Positions 8,747 through 16,752 are shown, counted from the first letter of the stretch. The stretch is 38,635 nt of DNA from a bacterium (GCA_900299345.1 OMJM01000026.1:1-38635); one strand, 5' to 3'. The notes: generated from the sequence alone by a model not told the origin. Made by a program: numbers and translations.

Positions 8747-9271
8747 ATGAAAGACTTTCATAACAGCCAACCCGAGCAATTGCGGTGGATATACCAACGG
8801 ACGGATATCAAGCGTGCGCCCATGACCGGGATTGTGTCCGGTTATCACACCTTGCCGTTCACCTTGATCGGGCCCAATGATGAAAATGAACCCACCGAAA
8901 AAGGCGGCCAAGGCAGCCTCAAACTGACCGGAAAAATTTCGGTAACCCCGAAGTTGGTCATGCCCGTCACTCCGCATGACGAGCAATTTTCTGACATCTT
9001 TCCTGAAATGGAACCGTTCATGGATCCGGGCATGGTGAGTCGGGTTTTCTCCTTCAGCCTTGCGTACCGCAAGAATATTCGCATCCGCAACGAGCATCTG
9101 GCTGTGGAGTCCTTCCCAAATCCTGACAACGAACTTCTGGACAAAGTTCTGGATGAACTGAATCGCAGCGAGATCGTGAATATGGGTGTCATTTGGTGCC
9201 CCGCGCCACGCTTTTATCCCGTCAGCTTGGAGCGGTTCATTTTCTCGGTCATTGACCGGGAATTCAAGTAA
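8747..9271 (+). CDS. Unknown 174-residue protein after comEC
   Basis: I do not recognise this family. The frame is open and starts 27 nt after comEC, so the two may be co-transcribed. The protein is soluble, with no signal peptide or membrane helix, and rich in Pro, Phe and acidic residues. Notable segments are FTLIGPNDENEPTEKGGQG, FPEMEPFMDPGMVSRVFSFSLAYRK and a C-terminal MGVIWCPAPRFYPVSLERFIF. It ends before a hairpin terminator. No catalytic motif is visible, and a link to DNA uptake is only suggested by position. Confidence 0.7.
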   Translation: MKDFHNSQPEQLRWIYQRTDIKRAPMTGIVSGYHTLPFTLIGPNDENEPTEKGGQGSLKLTGKISVTPKLVMPVTPHDEQFSDIFPEMEPFMDPGMVSRVFSFSLAYRKNIRIRNEHLAVESFPNPDNELLDKVLDELNRSEIVNMGVIWCPAPRFYPVSLERFIFSVIDREFK

Positions 9272-9300
9272 TCCCTTCCAAATCCCCCTGTTTTCCCGAA

Positions 9301-9325
9301 CGTTCGAATTTTACGAACGGTTTTT
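9301..9325 (+). terminator. Likely intrinsic terminator
   Basis: CGTTCG (9301-9306) pairs with CGAACG (9314-9319) around an A/T loop, followed by G and five T. CCC at 9295-9297 and GGG after the T-run could extend the base. It lies 30 nt after the unknown gene ending at 9271 and separates it from the TIGR02147 gene. Confidence 0.65.
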
Positions 9326-9386
9326 GGGCATGGGATAGTACGCCACCCCACCTCTCCCTCTTAATATTTGGGAAAAGAGCTGTTCC

Positions 9387-10244
9387 ATGCCGCCAGAAAC
9401 CACACAGGCCGTCTCCGTTTTCCAATACCTGAATGCGAAGGAGTTTCTTTCGCAAGCGTACAATGTGGAAAAGCACCGTAATCCCATGTTTTCCCACCGC
9501 TACATCGCCAAAGCCATGGGCGCAAAATCCTCGAGCTTTTTCAAGGACGTGCTCAACGGTAGGATCAAGCTGACACCGGGCCGAATGAGAAGCTTCGCGC
9601 GCATCTTCAAACTGGCGAAACGCGAAACAGAACATTTCGAGAACCTGATGCTCTACGCCCAGGCGGACACCGAGGACGAGAAAAAACATTACTTGCAGCG
9701 ACTTCTTGCCCGTTCCACACTGCACCGGCATACCGTGCTGGAAGCCTTTCAAATGGAGTACTTCAAGAAGTGGTACTACGCGGCCGTGCGAGAGTTGGTG
9801 GGACTGATTGATTTCCAAGGGGACTACAAACGGCTTGCGGGAATGTTGGAACCTTCCATCACTTCGAATGAAGCGATGGAAGCCGTGCAACTTTTACTCA
9901 AGCTCAAACTGATCCGCAAAACAGCGCAAGGCCGTCTGGAAAAAGTGGACAAGGTGGTCAGCTCCGGCACGACGAACAATCCGGGATTGGTCAAGCCGGC
10001 CATTCGGGAAAACCTTGATCTCGCCTACCGCGCCCTCGAAGAGTATCCCGTGAAAATCAGGCCATTCTCATACCTGACCTTGAGCATCTCCGAGGAATCC
10101 TTCCTGAGGATCCACGAAACACTCAAAAGCTTCCGCAAGGAAATCCTGGACATCGCGGCCCATGACGAAGGAGCGGATCGTCTATATCAATTAAATTTTC
10201 AACTGTTCCCTTTGTCAAAAGTTTCAGAACAGGAAAAGAAATAA
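9387..10244 (+). CDS. TIGR02147-family (DUF4423-like) putative regulator
   Basis: The 285-residue protein matches the TIGR02147 family known as a large paralogous group in Fibrobacter succinogenes. The N-terminal part has a helix-turn-helix-like region, SHRYIAKAMGAKSSSFFKDVLNGRIKLTP (about 32-60), followed by the FARIFKLAKRETEHFENLMLYAQA segment typical of the family. The central W-Y-Y-A-A-V-R-E-L stretch and C-terminal R-P-F-S-Y-L-T-L-S-I-S also fit. No sensor or catalytic domain is recognised. The stop TAA is directly followed by the ATG of a lipoprotein gene, so expression is probably coupled. DNA binding and target are inferred from the fold, not shown. Confidence 0.88.
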   Translation: MPPETTQAVSVFQYLNAKEFLSQAYNVEKHRNPMFSHRYIAKAMGAKSSSFFKDVLNGRIKLTPGRMRSFARIFKLAKRETEHFENLMLYAQADTEDEKKHYLQRLLARSTLHRHTVLEAFQMEYFKKWYYAAVRELVGLIDFQGDYKRLAGMLEPSITSNEAMEAVQLLLKLKLIRKTAQGRLEKVDKVVSSGTTNNPGLVKPAIRENLDLAYRALEEYPVKIRPFSYLTLSISEESFLRIHETLKSFRKEILDIAAHDEGADRLYQLNFQLFPLSKVSEQEKK

Positions 10245-11204
10245 ATGGAACGGTGGAACGCCCTTCCCTGTCTGACGCTCCTTGTGCTCGCGTGCCAAGG
10301 CTGCATGATGTCGGGCGGTGGGACAGAGGGTGAAGGCCTTACCGGCACCTTTGTAAATCCACAGGGGCAACCCGTGGCAGGTGTGACCGTCAAACTCTAC
10401 GATGCCGACGATGAGAATGCCCTTTCCAAAGCAACTTCGACGCACGAATATTCCGATTCGACGGTAACCGATGCCTCGGGGCGATACCGTTTCTCCTCCC
10501 TTGGCAAGGGGCGTTACAATCTTGAAGGCATCTCGGGTAATGGCGGAAATGCTGAAGCCATCTTTATTCCTTCCATAAAATTTGAAGGTGCTCTGGACTT
10601 GGGCACGGACACCTTGCACGTACCGGGTGGAATCCGAATTCATATTCGTTCCAACGGCACTCCACAGGAAGGGGTTTTGTGTTATGTGCCCGGAACGTCC
10701 CTGCTGGCCATCAGCGACGATTTAGGCCAGTGCCTCATGACGGGTGTCGCCGCCGGATTGTACCGTGTGCGGTTGCGTTACGACGGCCTGTTGACGGTAA
10801 CTTCCTCGGACATCCAAGTGAAGCCCGGCGTTATTACCGATGTAGGTATTTTGACGATGACTTCGGATCCCAGCCAGAACCCACCCACCCCCAAGGGGGT
10901 TACCGTCCGTTACGACAGCATTTCAGGAATCGCCACCGTGACGTGGAAGCGAGTGGAAGTGTCCGATCTGGCGGGATATGTTATTTACCGGAGACCCAGT
11001 CTTTTCGCCACGCCGGAAAGATTGATTCCCACCACCACTCTGGTTATGGACACAATTTTCAGAGACACGTCCCTCCACATTATGGCGGACAGCATCCCCC
11101 TCACCTATGTATATCAGGTGAAAGCACAGGACCTGAACGGAAACCTCAGCAACGATTATTCGGATCCGGCGACGCTCGTTTTCGCACCGAAGAAAAACAG
11201 GTGA
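10245..11204 (+). CDS. Putative lipoprotein with carboxypeptidase-regulatory-like and FN3 domains
   Basis: The 319-residue protein starts with a hydrophobic signal (LTLLVLACQGC) ending in Cys residues that could be lipidated; the lipobox is imperfect. Residues about 30-110 look like a carboxypeptidase regulatory-like beta sandwich (GTFVNPQGQPVAGVTVKLYD ... DASGRYRFSSLGKGRYNLE). A second similar module follows at about 125-200 and an FN3 domain at about 215-315 (ATVTWKRVEVSDLAGYVIYRR). Such modules act in extracellular binding. The ATG touches the stop of the upstream TIGR02147 gene and the next gene starts 4 nt after its stop, so the three form one translational unit. No catalytic residues are apparent. 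Confidence 0.82.
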   Translation: MERWNALPCLTLLVLACQGCMMSGGGTEGEGLTGTFVNPQGQPVAGVTVKLYDADDENALSKATSTHEYSDSTVTDASGRYRFSSLGKGRYNLEGISGNGGNAEAIFIPSIKFEGALDLGTDTLHVPGGIRIHIRSNGTPQEGVLCYVPGTSLLAISDDLGQCLMTGVAAGLYRVRLRYDGLLTVTSSDIQVKPGVITDVGILTMTSDPSQNPPTPKGVTVRYDSISGIATVTWKRVEVSDLAGYVIYRRPSLFATPERLIPTTTLVMDTIFRDTSLHIMADSIPLTYVYQVKAQDLNGNLSNDYSDPATLVFAPKKNR

Positions 11205-11208
11205 TCCC

Positions 11209-12285
11209 ATGAGACGACCCGCATTCATTTCGATTCTTTCCTTTGTTCTCCCCCTGTCGGCTCAGGTTACGTGGACGCCGCAAAGCAGCGGGACCACACT
11301 GACTCTCAACTCCATTTACTGTCCCACGGCCGTCATCTGCTATGCAGACGGCGCTTCCGGAGTGCTCCTCAAAACCACCAATGGAGGCACAAGCTGGACA
11401 ACGCAAAACAGCGGGACCACCAACGCATTGAATTCCATCTTTTTTACAAGCACTTCTACCGGATTCGCCACAAGCAAACCGGGTACTGTAAGAAAGACCA
11501 CGAATGGAGGCACGAATTGGACAGTGAAGTTTACATTCACCGGGGTACAAACGGGATTGAATGCAATCCACTTTCCCAAAGCCGACTCGGGATGGACCGT
11601 GGGAGAAAACGGCACCATCCTCCGCTCAACAGATAGCGGCAACACCTGGACTGCGCAAACCAGCGGAACAACCAACATATTGTATTCGACCCGCTTCAGC
11701 GACGCGCGCACCGGGTGGGCTGTGGGTTCCTCGGGTATCATCCTCAAAACAACCAACAGCGGAGCCACATGGACCCCGCAAACCAGTGGCACGCTTCAAA
11801 GTCTGCGTTCGGTATTCTTCCTGAATTCCACAACGGGGTATATCGCTGGGGACAGCGGAATCCTCAAGACAACCAACGGTGGAACGGCATGGACAAGAAA
11901 CAGCACGGGAATCGTGGGGCTGCTTTCGATCCACTTCCCCATCACCACGACGGGTTATGCGGTGGGCGCTTCAGGCCGCATCGCCTTAACGAGCAACAGT
12001 GGAACAGTGTGGTCATCCCAGACCTCAGGGACACAATCCTTCAGTGCGGTCTATTCGCCCGACGAGAATACAACCTTCATCGTGGGCACAAATGGAACCA
12101 TCTTGAAAAATCTCGGGAGCACCACTTCCATCAAGTCGAGGATAACAACAAGCTTGCAATCGTCGACCACAACACCGGCCTGGCAGAGCCTTTATTACCT
12201 GAATACGCGAGTGTTCGACGCTCAGGGCCGACGATTTTTTTTCACACCCCTGTCGCCAACACACGCGAATTCCGCTTCTCATTAA
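11209..12285 (+). CDS. Secreted Ycf48/BNR-like beta-propeller protein, C-terminus possibly truncated
   Basis: The 358-residue protein has a short signal peptide (to about residue 19, PLSAQ) and then seven roughly 40-residue repeats, each with a T-T-N-G-G-T-x-W-T motif and a following G-W/Y-A-V-G strand, as in Ycf48-like seven-bladed propellers. The repeats end near residue 305. The tail contains TRVFDAQGRR, like the start of a type IX sorting domain, but then runs into FFFTPLSPTHANSASH and stops, without the usual terminal GVYxVR. The final 44 nt overlap the 3' end of argA on the other strand, and an 8-T run at 12235-12242 sits just where the tail loses resemblance. Ligand unknown. Confidence 0.85.
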   Translation: MRRPAFISILSFVLPLSAQVTWTPQSSGTTLTLNSIYCPTAVICYADGASGVLLKTTNGGTSWTTQNSGTTNALNSIFFTSTSTGFATSKPGTVRKTTNGGTNWTVKFTFTGVQTGLNAIHFPKADSGWTVGENGTILRSTDSGNTWTAQTSGTTNILYSTRFSDARTGWAVGSSGIILKTTNSGATWTPQTSGTLQSLRSVFFLNSTTGYIAGDSGILKTTNGGTAWTRNSTGIVGLLSIHFPITTTGYAVGASGRIALTSNSGTVWSSQTSGTQSFSAVYSPDENTTFIVGTNGTILKNLGSTTSIKSRITTSLQSSTTTPAWQSLYYLNTRVFDAQGRRFFFTPLSPTHANSASH

Positions 12286-13639
12286 ACGTCTTCCGCCGCT
12301 CAGGTGGAAGCGTGGAGACCGGAACTTCGTTGAATCCCAATCGCATGAAGAAATCACTGGACCGGGTGGTCAGCAGAAATACCTTCTTCATGCCGGCCTT
12401 GCGCGCGCGTTGGAGCAGATACTCGACGATCTTGCCTCCGGTTCCCCGCCCCGCATAGGCGGGATCGACCACCAAAGCGGAAAGCTCTGCGGTTGACTTG
12501 CCGTAAGGCGTCAATGCTCCACAACCGTGAAGCACATCATCCACCTTGTACACCGAATAGTGCTCCAAGTCGCGTGAGAAGTCCTCGGCATTGCGTTGAA
12601 TCAGGACTCCTTCATCCACATAAGGTTGCATGATGCGGAGGATTTCCGGAATGTCCGACGTGCGCGCGGGATGGATGTGATCGTAAGCATTGACATAGAG
12701 CATCGTCCCTTGTCCTGCGCTGCTGAACACTTCCTGCAATAAAACGCCATCGCGGCCGCCGTTTACTACATGCACGCGCTGCACGCCGCCATCCAAGGCC
12801 TTTAACGCGAGAGACAACAACTCTCTCGCAGGGACTTCGAGCGCCTTGGGGTAATTCTTCAGCAAGGCCCCGCCCTCTTCCCGATCGAGATTTGAGAACA
12901 CGCCGGATTGTATCTCGGCTGGTTCGGCAAAAGGGGCTTTGGCAACCACGGGAATCCCTGAATCGCGGCCCACAAAAAACAGTTTCGTTGCGCCCAGCGC
13001 CTCAGCCACAGCCACGGCGAGTTCCCCGCTGTTCAGATTATAGTCTTTGCCAATCGCGCTCCAACCTACGTTCGGCACGATGGGGATCAGATTGTCATCC
13101 AGCGAGCCCTTCATGAGCGCCGCATTGACCTTTTCCACCTGACCCGTCTGTTTGTAATCCAGCCCATCACGCACACCGATGGCACGCGCCCGCACCCAGT
13201 TGCCCACGACGCCGTGCGTCTCGTTTTCGGCCAGCAGGGACAGCAATACATTGGAGACGTTGGAGGCACCCAGCTTGACCAAAGGCATGGCCTCGGGCGT
13301 GGTGACGCGCACGCCCCCCACCGTCCGGGTTTTCGTGGAATACCGCTGCAATACCGTGTCGATGGAATGTTTCGCACCGGGAACCAGTACAATGCGGATC
13401 CCGGTCTGATGCAGTAGCACGATATCCCGGATCAGCAACGGAAACAACGGCAAGTCCATAAGACTGTCGTCGATCTTGATGACAAATACCTGATCGCGAT
13501 ACCGCCGCAAATAGCCGAACACCTCACGAATGGTTTGGATGGTTCCATTCCGAGTCTTGGTTTTGGGAACGGCGTGGACTTTGGCCGGCACCGTATGGGG
13601 TTTCGACTTGGTTTTGGGTTTAGACTTTGATTTCTTCAT
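12242..13639 (-). CDS. argA: Amino-acid N-acetyltransferase (N-acetylglutamate synthase)
   Basis: The 465-residue protein joins an amino-acid kinase-like domain (about 35-310) to a C-terminal GNAT domain (about 315-460), the ArgA architecture. It would acetylate glutamate with acetyl-CoA, the first step of arginine synthesis. The GNAT acetyl-CoA motif appears as VVDPAYAGRGTGGKIVEYLL, and the C-terminus (LGFNEVPVSTLPPERRKTFNEKRNSRVL) aligns with the E. coli ArgA end, so the gene is intact despite its overlap with the convergent propeller gene. The first 34 residues are an unusual Lys/Pro-rich extension absent from E. coli ArgA. Its ATG overlaps the stop of the upstream TrpD2-like gene (ATGA). 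Confidence 0.92.
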   Translation of the reverse strand: MKKSKSKPKTKSKPHTVPAKVHAVPKTKTRNGTIQTIREVFGYLRRYRDQVFVIKIDDSLMDLPLFPLLIRDIVLLHQTGIRIVLVPGAKHSIDTVLQRYSTKTRTVGGVRVTTPEAMPLVKLGASNVSNVLLSLLAENETHGVVGNWVRARAIGVRDGLDYKQTGQVEKVNAALMKGSLDDNLIPIVPNVGWSAIGKDYNLNSGELAVAVAEALGATKLFFVGRDSGIPVVAKAPFAEPAEIQSGVFSNLDREEGGALLKNYPKALEVPARELLSLALKALDGGVQRVHVVNGGRDGVLLQEVFSSAGQGTMLYVNAYDHIHPARTSDIPEILRIMQPYVDEGVLIQRNAEDFSRDLEHYSVYKVDDVLHGCGALTPYGKSTAELSALVVDPAYAGRGTGGKIVEYLLQRARKAGMKKVFLLTTRSSDFFMRLGFNEVPVSTLPPERRKTFNEKRNSRVLATGV

Positions 13640-14613
13640 GAAACCCCGCTGAGCTGAAGGAGCGGCAGGAGTCCTTCCTTCGGTTCGGCCACTTCTCCGG
13701 CAGCGTAACGTAGGAAAGCCGCGTGGTAAAGCAATACCGGACCCAAGGCGCCAAAACCGTCACGCGCCATTTCTTCCTTCCAGTTCGGGAAAAATCCGAG
13801 CGAATACACATTCGGATCCGGTTGCAATCCCACGTCTTGCGGAGAAATGTGAATCGTCCTAACATCACCCCCGGGAAACACTTCCCACACTTCGGTTTCC
13901 TTGTGCAAGACCAGATCCGGCGTGCCGTGATTGCCAAGGACAATCTTGCCGGCTCTGCCGCGACGTCGCAAATTTTCGGCCATACGCTCGGCGTAATGGC
14001 GATGGGAAATTCCCAGCACCAGTGATTTCTCCGGCCAGGGATTCAATAATTTCTCCGCCGTGTGCAAGCAGGAACGAAAACCCAGTTCCTTGCGGATCTT
14101 TCGCAAGTTTTTCAACGCGGGGATTAGATCGTGGACGTGAATGGGCTTGCCCTGTTGGAGCACGGCATATCGTGTCCCAAAAAGCCCCTGGGTTTCATCC
14201 CAAGATTTTTCATTCCCCGACAACATGGGATCGCTGCGCACCACGCCGATGGACATTCCCTTGTTGACCAAAAGGTTCGCCGCCAACAAGGAGGCATACC
14301 CCCCTTTTCTCGCTGTGTCGGATGCCAGATTAAGAACCAAACCACCGTGGGGCAAAACGGGTTTTTTCAGGCTCGATTCCTCAAGCACTTGCATCAAACC
14401 GTCGAGTTCTTCCTGGCTTAACTCTTTGATCCGCAACGCCTGTAAAAAGGCGCCGGCTTGGGCATCCGTGAAACGACCCTTCAACAACTGGGAAAACGCT
14501 TCGCGGGCTTCCTCCAAAGACATGTCGCGGCTGAGGGTTCTTCCCCGCCCCACTTTTCGGATATAGGCAACGGGATCTCCCGCGCCGCTCTTCGCTGATT
14601 CGTCCTCGTCCAT
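13636..14613 (-). CDS. TrpD2/YbiB-like protein of the anthranilate phosphoribosyltransferase fold
   Basis: The 325-residue protein follows the TrpD layout: an N-terminal helical part (SLEEAREAFSQLLKGRFTDAQAGAFLQALRIKELSQEEL) and a C-terminal domain with IRKELGFRSCLHTAEKLLNP, matching the RxLGxRTxFNxxGPLLNP segment. The phosphoribosyl-diphosphate loop GTGGD is absent; the aligned place reads VLNLASDTARKGG. The Arg/Ser-rich second loop reads NKGMSIGVVRSDPML. It is therefore probably a TrpD2/YbiB-type paralogue, some of which bind nucleic acid, rather than a working anthranilate enzyme. The ATG at 14613 is chosen over a TTG at 14622. It is the first gene of a two-gene unit with argA. Confidence 0.78.
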   Translation of the reverse strand: MDEDESAKSGAGDPVAYIRKVGRGRTLSRDMSLEEAREAFSQLLKGRFTDAQAGAFLQALRIKELSQEELDGLMQVLEESSLKKPVLPHGGLVLNLASDTARKGGYASLLAANLLVNKGMSIGVVRSDPMLSGNEKSWDETQGLFGTRYAVLQQGKPIHVHDLIPALKNLRKIRKELGFRSCLHTAEKLLNPWPEKSLVLGISHRHYAERMAENLRRRGRAGKIVLGNHGTPDLVLHKETEVWEVFPGGDVRTIHISPQDVGLQPDPNVYSLGFFPNWKEEMARDGFGALGPVLLYHAAFLRYAAGEVAEPKEGLLPLLQLSGVS

Positions 14614-14659
14614 GTCTTCCAACTCGTGTTTCTGACAACCGTAAAATTAGCTTTAACCC

Positions 14660-15754
14660 ATGCTCAACAAAGCCAAGAGCGGCGAAAACGATTCCCAGTT
14701 CCAGAAGATCTCCTTTCTTCTGATTCTGATCGCCATCAGTCTGGGTTTCCTGTTCATGGTCCGACACTTCTTGATGACCTTACTCATGGCCGGCGTGTTC
14801 ACAGGCCTTTCCTATCCACTGTATGAATTCTTTTTACGTCATCTACGGAAACCTCCCCTCGCGGCAGTAATCACGCTTTTCGTCTTCATCCTGGTGATTG
14901 TGCTGCCCGTGGGCGCCGTCGCAACGGTGGCGTACAAGGAAGCTTCGAACTTCTTTGGATCCGCGGATCTCACTGCGCTCCCGAATCTGATGGAACAGTG
15001 GATGGAACAGGTGCGCGAGCTATTCCCCTCTCTTCTTTCACGCTGGACCGCAGACGACATTTCCAGCATCGCGTCGCAGGGACTGCAAAAGCTTTTTCAG
15101 TGGATTCTGAAAAACGGAGGCAACCTCACCCTCGCCGCGGCCGCCAATATCGCGAATGTGTTCCTGATGCTGTTCATGATGTTTTACTTCTACATGGACG
15201 GGCACCGCATCCGTCGCAAGCTCATCAAATGGATCCCTCTGCGGGACGATTACGAGGAAATTCTTCTGCAAAAATTCCTCGCCGTCAGCCGCGCCACACT
15301 CAAGGGCATTTTGATCGTCGGAACGATACAAGGAGCCATCGGCGCCGTGATCTTCGCCATTCTGCACATTCATTCTCCAGTGTTTCTCGGAGTACTGATG
15401 CTGTTCTGCTCGGTGATTCCGATCCTGGGCACCTCCATCGTATGGGGGCCCGTGGCCGTGTTCCTGTTTGTTCAGGGACGGGTCGGAGCGGCAATCGCGG
15501 TGATCGCCGTGGGACTCCTGCTGATCGGCACGGTGGACAACCTGTTGCGGCCGCGTCTCGTGGGCAAGGACATCAAGATGCACGATCTGATGGTCCTGAT
15601 TTCAACTTTGGGCGGACTCGGACTATTCGGTCTGCCGGGTTTCGTGATGGGCCCCATTCTGGGTTCATTATTCCTCAGCATCTGGAATATGTACGAAGAG
15701 GTTTTTGCAGAGGAGCTGAAGAAAAATCAGGTTCCCATGGACGGGAATCCCTAA
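14660..15754 (+). CDS. AI-2E family transporter (PerM/YdiK-like permease)
   Basis: The 364-residue protein is an integral membrane protein of the PF01594 AI-2 exporter/PerM family. It has paired N-terminal helices (about 22-50 and 65-90), a less hydrophobic middle, a helix around 155-175, and a dense hydrophobic C-terminal half with the family-typical VIPILGTSIVWGPVA segment, DNLLRPRLVGKDIKMHDLMVLISTLGGLGLFGLPGFVMGPI and a final helix. Members export small solutes or autoinducers, or act as Na+/H+ antiporters; the substrate here is unknown. The gene is divergent from the TrpD2-like gene with a gap of about 46 nt. It was probably once followed directly by the phosphoesterase gene (see the 14-nt repeat). 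Confidence 0.9.
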   Translation: MLNKAKSGENDSQFQKISFLLILIAISLGFLFMVRHFLMTLLMAGVFTGLSYPLYEFFLRHLRKPPLAAVITLFVFILVIVLPVGAVATVAYKEASNFFGSADLTALPNLMEQWMEQVRELFPSLLSRWTADDISSIASQGLQKLFQWILKNGGNLTLAAAANIANVFLMLFMMFYFYMDGHRIRRKLIKWIPLRDDYEEILLQKFLAVSRATLKGILIVGTIQGAIGAVIFAILHIHSPVFLGVLMLFCSVIPILGTSIVWGPVAVFLFVQGRVGAAIAVIAVGLLLIGTVDNLLRPRLVGKDIKMHDLMVLISTLGGLGLFGLPGFVMGPILGSLFLSIWNMYEEVFAEELKKNQVPMDGNP

Positions 15755-15760
15755 CGCTTA

Positions 15761-15774
15761 ATGAAAGTCTTTGC
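15761..15774 (+). repeat. 14-nt direct repeat, left copy
   Basis: ATGAAAGTCTTTGC lies 6 nt after the permease stop and is identical to the first 14 nt of the phosphoesterase gene at 16739-16752. It looks like a leftover original start of that gene, opening a 38-codon remnant frame that soon enters unrelated sequence. Confidence 0.8.
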
Positions 15775-16738
15775 AGAGAGTCGAAGAGAAATAAACTTGT
15801 CGACAGAGACCCACCCGAAAGCCGAACGTAGTCGACACCAGACCCCCTTGTTTTGTTGTTTAATTCGGGGAACATGAATATCCAGCACACATGCTGTTCG
15901 AATTGTTGTTACGGAGATATTTCTTCTTGTCAAAAATGGTTCTTTGCCAGCTGGGCATTACCGAAGAGTACTTCTCTCGAAGTTTAAAATTCTGCCTTTC
16001 CATCTTGCCGCTCTCCAGCACGTATTCAATCGCCATGTCCGTTGTATATTCGATCGTATCGTGATTTCGGCTATTTAGAAGTATCCATCTATCCGCAAAC
16101 AAACCAGGCGGAACCACAGTGGTATCCGTAAGCAAATGATTCTCGGGGATCATTTTTGCCATCTGCAGACTATCCATCCTCTTCCCCATTTCGTTCACTC
16201 CATAGGCAGCAAAGGAACCAAATGTGGCCGCATCTCCGACGGTTCTCAGCGTATTATTGCCTGAAAAAATAGAGAGGCCAGCGCCAATACCCGCAATGAT
16301 GGCCATCGCGGATTTGTCTTTTTGTTCGTTTACAGCAATAAGCTTGCTTTGAGCTTGGTACCAAAGAGTCAGTTCTCGACCAAGAGTAATCCTAATGTTC
16401 TGATTCTGAGATGCGTCTGGGAAGTACACTCGCACATTTGAAAGTTTGTGCCATTTATCTGAACTGTTCGCAAGACGAACCTCCACATATCCGAAGTATT
16501 CGCTGCTTAGCTTATCGTTAAGCGTACACTTGATTGAAATATCTGAGTTGGATGTTTCTTGAGAAAATGCGTTTTGAGTGAAACCAAGAACAATCGCCAA
16601 CAATAAGATCGTCGAAGAGAGCACCCGGGAAGCGCGCATTATTTCCTCCTACTTTTGGAGCAACACAAACAAAGCTCAAATAGTAGCACCCCATTCACAA
16701 CTTGTTCTACTAATCGGAAAATGGCATTTTTCCAGCCG
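15775..16738. mobile_element. Putative inserted segment bounded by a 14-nt duplication
   Basis: This 964-nt stretch sits between two identical 14-nt copies of the phosphoesterase gene start and carries one minus-strand signal-peptide gene. Three 60-nt lines I counted inside it are about 37-48% GC, against 55-67% in two neighbouring lines. I see no transposase or integrase and no convincing terminal inverted repeats, so the mechanism is unknown. The bounding repeat could be a target-site duplication, an att-like core or a microhomology junction. Confidence 0.5.
15860..16639 (-). CDS. Exported protein of unknown function in the inserted segment
   Basis: The 259-residue protein has a clear signal peptide (residues 1-26, ending NAFS-Q). 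I do not recognise the family. The mature part begins with a beta-rich stretch containing YFGYVEVRLANSSDKWHKLSNVRVYFPD. It then has a Gly/Ala-rich, mildly hydrophobic section (AMAIIAGIGAGLSIFSGNN ... FGSFAAYGVNEMG) that could be a membrane or glycine-zipper segment, and ends in an Asn/Ser-rich tail with two Cys. A strong AGGAGG site lies 6 nt before the ATG, supporting the start. Codon and base use are more AT-rich than neighbouring genes. A periplasmic or surface location is likely. Confidence 0.75.
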   Translation of the reverse strand: MRASRVLSSTILLLAIVLGFTQNAFSQETSNSDISIKCTLNDKLSSEYFGYVEVRLANSSDKWHKLSNVRVYFPDASQNQNIRITLGRELTLWYQAQSKLIAVNEQKDKSAMAIIAGIGAGLSIFSGNNTLRTVGDAATFGSFAAYGVNEMGKRMDSLQMAKMIPENHLLTDTTVVPPGLFADRWILLNSRNHDTIEYTTDMAIEYVLESGKMERQNFKLREKYSSVMPSWQRTIFDKKKYLRNNNSNSMCAGYSCSPN

Positions 16739-16752
16739 ATGAAAGTCTTTGC
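16739..16752 (+). repeat. 14-nt direct repeat, right copy
   Basis: This is the first 14 nt of the phosphoesterase gene, identical to 15761-15774. The flanking bases differ on both sides. Confidence 0.8.

Noticed and set aside
11270-12120. Repetitive TTNGGT coding sequence as a possible DNA repeat array or CRISPR
   Set aside because: The periodicity of about 120-130 nt is imperfect and in frame, explained by propeller blades.
11715-12458. Frame joining the propeller tail to sequence opposite argA, possibly a restored sorting domain
   Set aside because: The sequence beyond the T-run is the reverse of the conserved ArgA C-terminus and lacks a GVYxVR ending, so it is probably not a real tail.
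15775-16738. Terminal inverted repeats of an insertion sequence
   Set aside because: The two ends share only a 7-nt AACTTGT in direct orientation and do not pair; no transposase is present.
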